Origin: an uncultured Planctomycetaceae bacterium
Lineage (GTDB): Bacteria > Planctomycetota > Planctomycetia > Pirellulales > Pirellulaceae
Length of the DNA: 14,867 nucleotides
Assembly (NCBI GenBank): GCA_903921945.1
Contig: CAIXSC010000999.1
Location: 1-14,867 of the forward strand
Direction: 5' to 3'
The translations under genes and the position numbers were made by a program. Numbering within the stretch: position 1 is the first letter of the stretch; the number at the start of each line of letters is the position of its first letter. Below, one piece after another: positions 6,959 to 14,543 of this stretch. The notes under the pieces were generated by a model that searched no databases, had not been told where the DNA came from, and saw nothing but the letters and a program-made list of their open reading frames with translations.

Positions 6959-8317
6959 CTACATCATCAACTCGAGCTGCCGCTCACACCAAGCGGCAGC
7001 TCGCAGCACCGCGTAGTCACGGTCGGGACCGCCCAGCAACTGCAAGCCGCAGGGCAGCCCTTCCTCCCCCGTGCCGCAGGGAATGCTCACCGCCGGTATT
7101 CCCGCGAAACTCCACGGCGAATTGAACTTTGGGTCGCCCGTCGTCTCGACTCCCGGAGCGACCGAGACCGTCGACGGCATCAATGCGATCGTATCGCCCC
7201 CGAACATTCGCCGCATAACCGCGCGGAACTCCCGCTGATGCTCCAGCGCGGATGCGTACTGGCCGCGTTCAGACTCGACGGCCGCGATCTCCAGACCTTC
7301 GCGAATCAATGACGCCACATGCGGCCCAAACGCTTCCGGCCGCGCGGCGAAATCGCGCCGATGCACTTGCCCCGCATCATGCGCCATCACCACGCGATGG
7401 TGGCGATGGACCGTGGCGAACTCCGGTGGCAAAGAGGTCTCCTCGACCGCCACTCCCAAACTCCGCAGGCGCCGCAGCGCCTCCACGAACGCCGCATCCA
7501 CGTCCGCCGCGGCCTCTTCGCGGGAATAGTCGCGAAACGCCAACCACCGAAGCGCCTTGGGAAACTCGCTGTCCGGCCCGCTTGCGGAAGTCTCTTCCAT
7601 CCATCGACCGGCATCCGGACCATCAGCGTCGCTGCGCCGCTCGTCCAACACCCCGAACATCGCCTCCAGGTCGGCCACACATCGCGCTATCGGCCCCGCA
7701 TGATCCAGATGCGCGCTGATCGGCACCACCCCCGCCAACGAAACGCGGCCATGCGTCGGCTTGAAGCCGGCGACTCCACAAAAGCTCGCCGGCCGCAGGA
7801 TCGAACCGCCGGTTTGTGTGCCCAACGCGGCGAGGCACATTCCCGTCGAGACGGCCGCCGCGCTGCCGCTGCTCGATCCGCCCGGCGTGCGGTTCACGTT
7901 CAGCGGATTGCGCGTGGGCGCGGGGTCGAAACAGGCGAACTCCGTGGTCACGGTCTTGCCCAGCAGAATCGCGCCTCCCGCCCGCAAACGAGCGACAAGC
8001 GGGGCATCCGCAGACGCCATCCGGCCCCGCCTCAACGGCGAACCGGCCTCCGTGGCCCATCCCGCGATGTCCACAAGATCCTTGATGCCGACCGGAATGC
8101 CGTGCAGCGGCCCGCGATCGATTCCCCGGCGTAATTCGTCGTCCAGCCGGTCGGCTTCGCGACGCGCTGCCTCCAGGTCGAATCGCACCCAGGCCCGCAC
8201 CCGCGACTCCTCCCGCGCGATTCGCTCGCCACATGCATCGACAAGTTCGCGCACCGAAACCTGACCGCTCCGAACCGCACGCCGCGCTTCGCGAATCGTC
8301 CCGAAAAAAACGCCCAT
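6959..8317 (-). CDS. Amidase-signature hydrolase (GatA-like), 452 aa
   Basis: The sequence shows the amidase-signature Ser-cisSer-Lys triad: K79 in GIPVGIKDLVDIAG, cis-Ser148 in TPGGSSSGSAA and nucleophile Ser172 in GTQTGGSILRPASFCG. The family hydrolyses C-N amide bonds and includes GatA of the Asp/Glu-tRNA amidotransferase. No GatB or GatC is adjacent and the length fits a free-standing amidase, so a general amide, carbamate or dipeptide hydrolase is more likely than GatA itself. It is cytoplasmic, with no signal peptide. The frame opens with GTG at 8320 directly followed by ATG at 8317. GGGAG lies 7 nt before the ATG and only 4 nt before the GTG, so the ATG is preferred. The gene is convergent with the phosphatase, with 9 bp between the stop codons, and lies 156 nt downstream of the PSP1 gene on the same strand. 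Its last codons contain a strong hairpin. Confidence 0.88.
   Translation of the reverse strand: MGVFFGTIREARRAVRSGQVSVRELVDACGERIAREESRVRAWVRFDLEAARREADRLDDELRRGIDRGPLHGIPVGIKDLVDIAGWATEAGSPLRRGRMASADAPLVARLRAGGAILLGKTVTTEFACFDPAPTRNPLNVNRTPGGSSSGSAAAVSTGMCLAALGTQTGGSILRPASFCGVAGFKPTHGRVSLAGVVPISAHLDHAGPIARCVADLEAMFGVLDERRSDADGPDAGRWMEETSASGPDSEFPKALRWLAFRDYSREEAAADVDAAFVEALRRLRSLGVAVEETSLPPEFATVHRHHRVVMAHDAGQVHRRDFAARPEAFGPHVASLIREGLEIAAVESERGQYASALEHQREFRAVMRRMFGGDTIALMPSTVSVAPGVETTGDPKFNSPWSFAGIPAVSIPCGTGEEGLPCGLQLLGGPDRDYAVLRAAAWCERQLELMM
6974..7004. terminator. 12-bp perfect hairpin inside the amidase 3' end
   Basis: CGAGCTGCCGCT (6974-6985) pairs perfectly with AGCGGCAGCTCG (6993-7004) around a 7-nt loop. 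It sits 25 nt past the phosphatase stop on the plus strand and within the last codons of the amidase on the minus strand. No T tract follows on either strand, so it is not a classical intrinsic terminator. It may still act as a bidirectional transcript-end or stabilising structure at this 9-bp convergent junction. Confidence 0.5.
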
Positions 8318-8398
8318 CACGCCGCTCCCACGCCCGCGAATTCCAAGAATGACTCGCCCGCCGCGACATGCTCGCCGGCTGTGGCCTTCCCACCACCC

Positions 8399-8440
8399 GC
8401 ACTGACCGCACTGACCGCACTGACCGCACTGACCGCACCG
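8399..8440. repeat. 9-bp tandem repeat, 4 perfect copies plus a partial
   Basis: GCACTGACC is repeated at 8399-8407, 8408-8416, 8417-8425 and 8426-8434, with a partial GCACCG following. It lies in the 156-bp spacer between the PSP1 and amidase genes, 33 bp past the PSP1 stop and about 80-120 bp before the amidase start. The copies are identical, which suggests recent slippage and possible length variation between strains. Confidence 0.9.
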
Positions 8441-8473
8441 CCGTCCTCTAAAACTTAGCGCGCACCGTTACCT

Positions 8474-9040
8474 CTAATGCTTCGCGCACGCCGACACCAG
8501 CGCGCATGTCGAACAGCCTCCCGAGCTTCCGCAGCCAGCCCCGTCCTCCGTGCCGCAATCCGGGCCACACCCCAGTTCCAGCGAGTCGGCGAATTGCTCG
8601 AATCGAGCCGCCGCGCCATACGCGCGGGCCAATTCGTCCGTGACCGGTTCGCAATCGGGTGGAGGCGTCCCCAGGAAGTAGAAGTACACCGACTGGCCGT
8701 CAAATAAATGCTCGACGTCCACCAGCGTCGCCGCGATCCGCCGCTCCATCAGCAAAGTCTGGCACGCCGTAAACGCCTCGTCTTTGCGTCGTTCAAGCCG
8801 CGCCGCGAGCAGCTCATCCGCGACCGTCATCCGTCGCAACAACTCGCCGTCCGTCGCCCGTATGCCAACACCCACCGCCGTCCGCTCGATCGCGAGCACC
8901 TCGCCGAGTTCCAGACCACGGACCGTGCGACATACCACTCGTGTCCCCCGTGGAAAATCCCCAAGCGCTACGGGCATGAACCGGCCCACTTGCCCTAAGA
9001 CGCCAACACGGACGAGATGAGGCGTGATCATACGAGCCAT
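8474..9040 (-). CDS. PSP1-domain protein with Cys-rich C-terminal tail, 188 aa
   Basis: Residues about 75-155 match the PSP1 C-terminal domain pattern (LVDVEHLFDGQSVYFYFLG, then a helical segment with DELARAY). The best-known relative is RicT/YaaT of Bacillus, part of an iron-sulfur complex acting in RNA turnover and development. Here the final 31 residues carry six cysteines (C158, C162, C170, C176, C179, C185) amid Gly/Ser, a plausible metal or Fe-S binding tail. Further cysteines are at C37, C93 and C130. The start is uncertain: ATG at 9040 (MARMITPHLVRVG) and ATG at 9031 both precede the conserved N-terminal LVRVG strand, neither has a clear Shine-Dalgarno, and in-frame starts also occur at 9103 and further out to 9235. 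The chosen start leaves a 137-bp divergent spacer to bioB. The gene may be co-transcribed with the downstream amidase. Confidence 0.82.
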   Translation of the reverse strand: MARMITPHLVRVGVLGQVGRFMPVALGDFPRGTRVVCRTVRGLELGEVLAIERTAVGVGIRATDGELLRRMTVADELLAARLERRKDEAFTACQTLLMERRIAATLVDVEHLFDGQSVYFYFLGTPPPDCEPVTDELARAYGAAARFEQFADSLELGCGPDCGTEDGAGCGSSGGCSTCALVSACAKH

Positions 9041-9177
9041 CGACGCAAGCGAGGAGGAATTGGTATCATCCACCGACGGTCGGCGGGTGGTAGCGACCCG
9101 CATCATCGCCCCGCTCGCCCCGGCCGGCAAGCCGTCTCGACCTGGTCCCCATCCCGCCGATCCGCTGGAAAGCCCGC

Positions 9178-10194
9178 ATGAATTCCGCCTCCCCTTGGCA
9201 TGAATTGGCCGACCGTGTCTTGAACGGCCACGCATTGACGGAAGAAGAGGGATTAGCGGCGCTCCGCTGCCCCGACGACCAGTTGCTCGACCTGATGTCC
9301 GCCGCCTTTCGCATCCGGCGCCGCTACTGGGGCAAAACCGTCCAACTGTACTTCCTCATGAATGCCAAAAGCGGTCTCTGCCCCGAAGACTGCTCGTATT
9401 GCTCGCAGTCGAAAATCTCGACCGCCGAAATCCCCCGCTACAATTTTCTCAGTCGTGACAAAATCCTCGAGGGTGCCCGGATCGCCGCCGAGCAACAAGC
9501 CCGGACGTATTGCATGGTGATCTCGGCTCGCGGCCCCAACGAACGGGAAATGCAGGCCGTTGAGCAACTGGTGCCGCTCATCAAATCCCAATACCAGCTT
9601 GACGTCTGCGCCTGCCTCGGATTGCTCACTCCCGAACAAGCCACCCGACTCAAAGCCTGCGGCGTCGACACCGTCAATCACAATCTCAACACCAGCGAGA
9701 CGTATTACGGCGAGATCTGCACGACCCATTCCTACCAAGACCGGCTCGACACCCTGCGCGCGGTCCGCGATGCTGGCCTTAAAATCTGTTCGGGCGGCAT
9801 CATCGGAATGGGAGAATCGGACATCGACGTCGTTCGCATGGCGTTCGCACTGCGCGATCTTCGCGTCGAGTCAATTCCGCTGAATTTCCTGAATCCGATC
9901 GACGGCACGCCGCTCGCAGGCTCGCGAAACCTCACGCCGCGTTACTGCCTCAAAGCCTTGGCACTCTACCGCTTCGCGAACCCCGCCAGCGAAATCCGGA
10001 TCGCCGGCGGACGCGAAATCCACCTCGGCAATTTGCAGAGTTTGGGACTCTACGCCGCCAACTCCCTCTTCGTCGGCGACTACCTGACGACCCGCGGCCA
10101 AGCCCCTGCGGCCGACTACAAGATGATCGAGGAACTCGGCTTCGAAGTCACCCAGTGCGAAGAAACCAGCCGCTGCGGCGATCCGACCGCGTAA
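9178..10194 (+). CDS. bioB: Biotin synthase, 338 aa
   Basis: This is a radical SAM enzyme that inserts sulfur into dethiobiotin in the last step of biotin synthesis. The SAM-cluster motif C68-x3-C72-x2-C75 is present in LCPEDCSYCSQ. The [2Fe-2S] ligands also align with the E. coli enzyme: C112 (TYCMV), C144 (DVCACLG), C204 (KICSGG) and R274 (SEIRIAGGRE). The YNHNL-type stretch appears as VNHNLNTSETYYG, and the GTPLA box is present. Length is typical (E. coli about 346). The start is the only in-frame ATG after a stop at 9091-9093. A weak CTGGAAAG precedes it. No other biotin genes are in the window, and no BirA-type operator was recognised in the 137-bp upstream spacer. The protein appears complete and functional. 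Confidence 0.96.
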   Translation: MNSASPWHELADRVLNGHALTEEEGLAALRCPDDQLLDLMSAAFRIRRRYWGKTVQLYFLMNAKSGLCPEDCSYCSQSKISTAEIPRYNFLSRDKILEGARIAAEQQARTYCMVISARGPNEREMQAVEQLVPLIKSQYQLDVCACLGLLTPEQATRLKACGVDTVNHNLNTSETYYGEICTTHSYQDRLDTLRAVRDAGLKICSGGIIGMGESDIDVVRMAFALRDLRVESIPLNFLNPIDGTPLAGSRNLTPRYCLKALALYRFANPASEIRIAGGREIHLGNLQSLGLYAANSLFVGDYLTTRGQAPAADYKMIEELGFEVTQCEETSRCGDPTA

Positions 10195-10265
10195 GCTCCC
10201 GCCAACCTTGATCGGCCGGACTCGGACGCTCCCTGCGGACCGAGGTCGCGACTGGACAGAAAGCA

Positions 10266-10296
10266 GAGCGACGCAGCCAGCAGGCTTGCGTCGCTC
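10266..10296. terminator. 10-bp perfect hairpin between bioB and the DUF3467 gene
   Basis: GAGCGACGCA (10266-10275) pairs with TGCGTCGCTC (10287-10296) around an 11-nt loop. It lies 71 nt past the bioB stop and 25 nt past the stop of the convergent DUF3467 gene. No strong T tract follows on the plus strand (GGTTCCT); the minus strand continues TGCTTTCTG. It is probably a bidirectional terminator-like structure. Confidence 0.55.
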
Positions 10297-10321
10297 GGTT
10301 CCTAACGCAAACTCGCATCAA

Positions 10322-10660
10322 CTACCGAGTCGGCATCTTCACGCGCTTTTGCACGTCGGTTTCCAGCACGCCAAAAACCGCTTCGTGCCGCTGCACCGAC
10401 ATCGACAACGCCGCCAACAAACGCTTCGCCGTGAAGTAATTGACGATGATCCGTTGCTTTACCTGAATCGGATCCTTCGGAATCCCCATCGGTTGCGGAT
10501 TCAAACCGAAATCAACGATCAGTTCCTCCGGCGAACCGGTCACGCGGCAAAAATTCGCGTAGCACGCCGAAACATTCGCGTCGCTAATCTCGATCTGCAC
10601 CTGCTGAGTCGCCGGCGCCGCCTGCTTGCCCTCGGAAACTTCCGTCACATCATCTGCCAT
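10322..10660 (-). CDS. DUF3467 family protein, 112 aa
   Basis: The protein is small and soluble. Its core, about residues 22-100 (VQIEISDANVSACYANFCRVTGSPEELIVDFGLNP ... QRIIVNYFTAKRLLAAL), matches from memory the DUF3467 family (PF11950), whose function is unknown. The family is typically about 100 residues long and takes a beta-sheet fold resembling small immunoreceptor-like or gas-vesicle-neighbour domains only loosely. No catalytic residues are obvious. The start at 10660 (MADDVTEVSEGK) was preferred because the conserved part begins shortly after. An in-frame ATG or alternative start at 10717 would add 19 residues without support. A weak GCGAG precedes the chosen start. The gene converges on bioB and is divergent from the ABC exporter, with a 349-bp spacer. 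Confidence 0.8.
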   Translation of the reverse strand: MADDVTEVSEGKQAAPATQQVQIEISDANVSACYANFCRVTGSPEELIVDFGLNPQPMGIPKDPIQVKQRIIVNYFTAKRLLAALSMSVQRHEAVFGVLETDVQKRVKMPTR

Positions 10661-11009
10661 GGAAAAACTCGCTTTTACTGCAACAACGTTACTACCGATG
10701 GGAACTTCACCCACCAACTAGATCCCCGAGTCTAATCGACGCGGGGTCGTGGGTCGAATCTGAACGCCATCCACAACCTAAGAATGACGATGTGTTTTCT
10801 TGACTCGATCGCTACAAACCGTAAAAACACCCTAAATTACCACAAAAACCACTGTTTTGGCTATTAGATCAAGCCCACAGGGGTGTTCGCAGCCCTCTTT
10901 TCTCGCTTGTACGGGCGCGGCTTGACCGGGTAAACTCCCGCCGCTCCCGAAAGGTGGTTCGGGGACAAGCTTGAGGAATCGCGCTGAGCAGGGAGGCTGG
11001 GCCCGTTTC
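10661..11009. promoter_or_regulatory. AT-rich divergent spacer with a candidate exporter promoter
   Basis: This 349-bp spacer holds no convincing gene. About 10780-10870 is much richer in A and T than the rest of the window. On the plus strand, TTGACT (10800-10805), a 16-bp spacer and TAAAAA (10822-10827) is the best sigma70-like pair, pointing at the ABC exporter. A second possibility is TTGACC at 10922-10927, near a GTAAACT run, closer to the gene but with poor spacing. No clear promoter for the DUF3467 gene was recognised on the minus strand. Confidence 0.45.
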
Positions 11010-13049
11010 ATGGATCATTTTCTTCGAGCCCTACGCGAGGCTTGGCGTTATTGGCCCACATTGCTGACAGCCTTCCTGTTCTCGCTTGCCGCCGCGTCGC
11101 TCTGGGGCACGAACATCGCCGCCCTCTTCCCGATCATCGAAACGACGCTGCATGGGCAATCGATTCCGGAATGGAATCGCCAGCGGCAACTGGCGGCGGA
11201 AACCGAGATAAGCTCCCTGCGCGCCCAACTCGATTCCCTTACCGATTCGCAAGCAACCGCCGCGCCGACCGCCGCGCCGACTAACGCGCCGGCCGCCGCG
11301 CCGACTAACGCGATCGCATCCAATAGCAAGCCAGCTAGCGAGGCGAGTATCGTCCAGGGTGTTGATGCGAAGCGGTTGGCCCTCGACATCGAAGTCTTGC
11401 GAGCCCGGCTATGGCGTGCCGAACACGCCTACGCGTCGGCGACACGACTCGGTCCGTGGCTCGAACGCTATCTGCCCGCTTCCCCCTTTCGAACGGTCGT
11501 CATGATTGTTGTTGTCATCGCCTGCTCCACCGCGGTGAAGCAATTCCTGGCGGTCAGCAGCCAGATGATGGTGGCGTATGTGTCTCAAAGCATCGCCCGC
11601 GATATCCGTTTGCGGATCTTCGACCGCGCCTTGACGCTCGACCGGCCTCGATTCAACTTGCACGGGACGAGCGGTTTTTCGGCGAACATCACCCATACGA
11701 CGGAAATGCTCTCATCCGGGATCACCGCCTTTTACCATGGCGCGTTCAGCGAGCCATGCCGGATTCTCGCGTGCCTCGCCGGCGCCTTCTACATCTCCTG
11801 GCGCCTGACGCTTGTTTCACTGCTCTTCGCGCCGCTCATCGCGTTTATCATGCTCGGCTTGAATCGCCGCATCCGCGGGTTGGCCAAACGCACACTGAAC
11901 CGCTCCTTGAACTTCCATCAAGTGATGCTGGAGGTCTTCCAAGCGATTGGCACGGTTCAGGCATATACGATGGAGGAATTCGAGCGGGAGCGGTTTCGTC
12001 AATCGACTCGCGACATGCGGCGTGCGAGCCTCAAAGCCCACTTCTTTCAAACACTCACCAACCCGCTGACTGAAGTGCTTGGCGTCGGAATGCTCTGCAT
12101 CGCCTTGGCCGCCTCCGCCTACTTGGTCATCAACCGCGAAACTACCATCCTGGGGGTGAGAATGAGCGACGAGCCGCTCACCATTTCCACGACCATGGTG
12201 TTCTTCGGAATGCTGATCGGAGCCGCGGATCCGCTCCGCAAACTCTCCAGTGTGATCTCGGCCGTGAACTCCGGTATGGCCGCCAGTAGCGTGCTCTACC
12301 CGATGCTAGACACCCAATCCGGCATTGTTGATCCGGCCATTCCACGCGAACTGCCCAAACGCCACTCCGTCATTGAATTTCGCGGCGTGCGTTTCAGCTA
12401 CGATGGCCTGCACGACGTCCTCCGAGGCGTCGACTTGCGGATTCCCTTTGGCGAGCATCTCGCGATCGTCGGTCCGAATGGCGGCGGGAAAAGCACGTTG
12501 ATCAGCCTGCTTTGCCGCTTTTTCGATCCAACCGAGGGCGCGATTCTCGTCGATGGTATTCCCCTGCGGGAAATCGGACTCCGCTCGTGGCGACAGCGAT
12601 TGGCACTGGTGACACAGCAAACCGAGCTCTTCAACGAATCGATCGCCCACAACATCCGCTACGGCCGCTGGGAGGCCACCGAGGACGAGGTGATCGAGGC
12701 AGCGAAACGCGCCCGCGCCCACGAGTTCATCGCCGCCTTGCCGGACGGCTACGACACAGTCGTCGGCCCGAATGGCCAACGACTGTCGGGTGGCCAACGG
12801 CAACGAATCGCCCTGGCCCGCGCGATCCTTCGCGACGCGGAAATCCTGATCCTCGATGAAGCGACCAGCCAAATCGATCGCGAGAGCGAACGTCTAGTGC
12901 ATGAAGCGCTGTCAGACCTCGGACGCAACCGCACACTTGTGATGATTACGCATCGCGAGAGCACCCTTTCGCTCGCGACCCGCGTTGTCCAAGTGCAACA
13001 TGGCGAAACGCTCGCCTTACCCTTACCGGCCGCCGGCAAGGTGGCTTGA
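11010..13049 (+). CDS. MsbA-type ABC exporter (fused permease and ATPase), 679 aa
   Basis: This is a half-transporter with a six-helix type I exporter domain followed by an ATPase. ATPase motifs are Walker A G488PNGGGKST496, Q-loop VTQQTELF, signature L592SGGQRQR, Walker B I612LILDEAT and H-loop His648. It should work as an inner-membrane homodimer that exports a lipid, glycolipid or peptide. TM1 lies at about residues 16-42 and TM2 at about 160-182. Between them is an unusually long loop of about 117 residues with two charged helical stretches that look coiled-coil and an Ala/Pro/Thr/Asn linker. Typical MsbA loops here are only some tens of residues. The start at ATG 11010 is preferred; GGAGG lies 13 nt upstream. 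A TTG at 10971 would add 13 residues. A nucleotidyltransferase gene follows after 6 bp, so the two are likely an operon. The substrate is unknown. Confidence 0.93.
   Translation: MDHFLRALREAWRYWPTLLTAFLFSLAAASLWGTNIAALFPIIETTLHGQSIPEWNRQRQLAAETEISSLRAQLDSLTDSQATAAPTAAPTNAPAAAPTNAIASNSKPASEASIVQGVDAKRLALDIEVLRARLWRAEHAYASATRLGPWLERYLPASPFRTVVMIVVVIACSTAVKQFLAVSSQMMVAYVSQSIARDIRLRIFDRALTLDRPRFNLHGTSGFSANITHTTEMLSSGITAFYHGAFSEPCRILACLAGAFYISWRLTLVSLLFAPLIAFIMLGLNRRIRGLAKRTLNRSLNFHQVMLEVFQAIGTVQAYTMEEFERERFRQSTRDMRRASLKAHFFQTLTNPLTEVLGVGMLCIALAASAYLVINRETTILGVRMSDEPLTISTTMVFFGMLIGAADPLRKLSSVISAVNSGMAASSVLYPMLDTQSGIVDPAIPRELPKRHSVIEFRGVRFSYDGLHDVLRGVDLRIPFGEHLAIVGPNGGGKSTLISLLCRFFDPTEGAILVDGIPLREIGLRSWRQRLALVTQQTELFNESIAHNIRYGRWEATEDEVIEAAKRARAHEFIAALPDGYDTVVGPNGQRLSGGQRQRIALARAILRDAEILILDEATSQIDRESERLVHEALSDLGRNRTLVMITHRESTLSLATRVVQVQHGETLALPLPAAGKVA
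11259..11312. repeat. GC-rich coding repeat for an Ala/Pro/Thr/Asn linker
   Basis: GCCGCGCCGAC occurs at 11259-11269, 11271-11281 and 11295-11305. The longer 18-mer GCCGCGCCGACTAACGCG is repeated exactly at 11271-11288 and 11295-11312, a 24-bp period. It encodes the TAAPTAAPTNAPAAAPTNA segment in the exporter's extracytoplasmic loop and stays in frame, so copy-number change would alter linker length without a frameshift. Confidence 0.8.
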
Positions 13050-13055
13050 CCCGCC

Positions 13056-14444
13056 ATGTCCCACGCCGCCTCCACTCCCCCGGCGTCCTCTTCTTCCACC
13101 CCTCGACAGGCCACTTGGCACGCCAACGCGCCCAGTCCATCGCCTGCTGACTCGCGAACCCGCGGCGCGATCCTGGCCGCCGGACTCGGCCGACGCCTCG
13201 AACCTCTCACTGCCCGCTACATTCCCAAACCGCTGTTTCCGCTTGGCGGAAAAGTCTCCATGGCGGAAACCTGGGTCCGCAAGCTTGCGATGGCCGGCGT
13301 GAGCGACATCACGATGAACCTCTGTGTCGGCCGCGACGCCATCCGCGACCACTTCCAGCATTGCGAACTCGTTTCCACGCCAATCAGCTTCGTGGACGAG
13401 GAAACCCCAAGCGGCACGCTCGGCGGCGTCTGCAAACAAGCCTTCGGCCGCGTCGCCCGCCTGCTCGATGGAGAGACATCTCCCGCAGTCGAGCCATTCT
13501 CCGGATCGACACTCATCGTCCCCAGTGGCGATATCGTCACCAACCTCGATGCCCCGCTACTCGCCGAACTGCTCGACATTCATCGCCATTCAGGCGCGGC
13601 ATTCACGATGGCGCTAGTTCCCGTCCCCCAGGAACGGATCAAAGACTACGGCACCGCCGTTCTCGCCTCGTCAACCCCCCGTTCCGGTCCGCTCTCCCGC
13701 GACGGCCGCATCATCCGCTTCCATGAAAAAGATCCGAACTCGCCCAGTAACTTGAATAACGCCTCGGTCTATTTCATCGAAGCACGGTTCCTCCGCGAAC
13801 TCGACCAACTGCGCACGCCAGCTCAACTCGGCACACCCGCGCCGTTCTACGATTTCGGCAAGCACGTGTTCCCCGCGTTGCTGGGACAACTCCCCTATAT
13901 CCGCCTCGCCAGTGACAATCTCCTATGGGGTGTTCAATACGATGGCGAGTGGTTCGACGTCGGCCAGAAGCGCGACTACCTTCGAGTGAACGAATACGTG
14001 CTCGATGGTCGAATCGCTGTCGAACTACCCTACGAATCGCAACCGTGGGGATACCTGGGAAGGAATGTCGACATCGACATGAGTCGCGTCGAGATCACCC
14101 CGCCGGTCGTCATTGGCCATGATTGTCGTATCGCCCCAGGGGCTCATCTCGGCCCCTACGCGGTCGTCGGCGACGGATGGACGATCGGCTCCGAAGCGCG
14201 ACTCGCTCGCTGCGTGCTGTGGGAACGTTACCCACTCGTCCTCCCGAATGGCCAACGGCTCGCCTCACAGCAAATGCGGCTACTCGATCCTCACGAAATA
14301 ACCGCCGGCACCCACATTGAATCAGCGATCATCGCCGGCGGACGGATCGATCGACATCTCCACGATAGCACCGCGACGATCGACGAGCATGGCCGTCTCG
14401 CCACCCTTTCTCTCGACTACATTCCGGACGGTCCACGAGCGTAA
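13056..14444 (+). CDS. Sugar-1-phosphate nucleotidyltransferase with hexapeptide-like C terminus, 462 aa
   Basis: The glycosyl-1-phosphate nucleotidyltransferase signature is present: G37AILAAGLGRR47LEPLT and the K58PL box, then a metal-binding D159 in VPSGDIVTNLD, and FHEKD further on. The enzyme should couple NTP to a sugar-1-phosphate; mannose-1-phosphate guanylyltransferase or glucose-1-phosphate uridylyl/thymidylyltransferase are the likeliest kinds, and the sugar cannot be told. Residues about 340-440 (VVIGHDCRIAPGAHLGPYAVVGDGWTIG) look like a left-handed beta-helix of hexapeptide repeats, as in bifunctional or regulated members. The first 35 residues are a Ser/Pro/Ala-rich extension. 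The gene starts 6 bp after the exporter stop, with AAGGTGG overlapping the end of that gene, so coupled translation is likely. The pairing points to envelope glycan or glycolipid synthesis and export. Confidence 0.88.
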   Translation: MSHAASTPPASSSSTPRQATWHANAPSPSPADSRTRGAILAAGLGRRLEPLTARYIPKPLFPLGGKVSMAETWVRKLAMAGVSDITMNLCVGRDAIRDHFQHCELVSTPISFVDEETPSGTLGGVCKQAFGRVARLLDGETSPAVEPFSGSTLIVPSGDIVTNLDAPLLAELLDIHRHSGAAFTMALVPVPQERIKDYGTAVLASSTPRSGPLSRDGRIIRFHEKDPNSPSNLNNASVYFIEARFLRELDQLRTPAQLGTPAPFYDFGKHVFPALLGQLPYIRLASDNLLWGVQYDGEWFDVGQKRDYLRVNEYVLDGRIAVELPYESQPWGYLGRNVDIDMSRVEITPPVVIGHDCRIAPGAHLGPYAVVGDGWTIGSEARLARCVLWERYPLVLPNGQRLASQQMRLLDPHEITAGTHIESAIIAGGRIDRHLHDSTATIDEHGRLATLSLDYIPDGPRA

Positions 14445-14467
14445 CGCCAGCCCACCGTGGATGGCGT
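14444..14467. terminator. Imperfect hairpin at the nucleotidyltransferase end
   Basis: ACGCCA (14444-14449) pairs with TGGCGT (14462-14467), and CCA with TGG inside it, around a CCG loop with a small internal bulge. It begins at the last base of the stop codon and lies before a convergent gene. No T tract follows, so a terminator role is only possible. Confidence 0.35.
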
Positions 14468-14543
14468 CGCCTTCATGGAATACCTTCCGTCCAGGGCGCG
14501 GCGGTTCAAGTCACCACCTGTCGCCGCAACCGGATGGCCAAGC

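Noticed and set aside
6959..8317. Amidase as GatA of the tRNA amidotransferase
   Set aside because: The triad is shared by the whole amidase-signature family, and no gatB or gatC lies nearby, so the specific name is not supported.
9041..9177. Possible BirA operator upstream of bioB
   Set aside because: No inverted repeat resembling the known biotin operator was found in the spacer.
10208..10735. 175-codon plus-strand frame across the DUF3467 gene
   Set aside because: It is Arg/His/Leu-rich shadow sequence opposite a recognisable DUF3467 protein.
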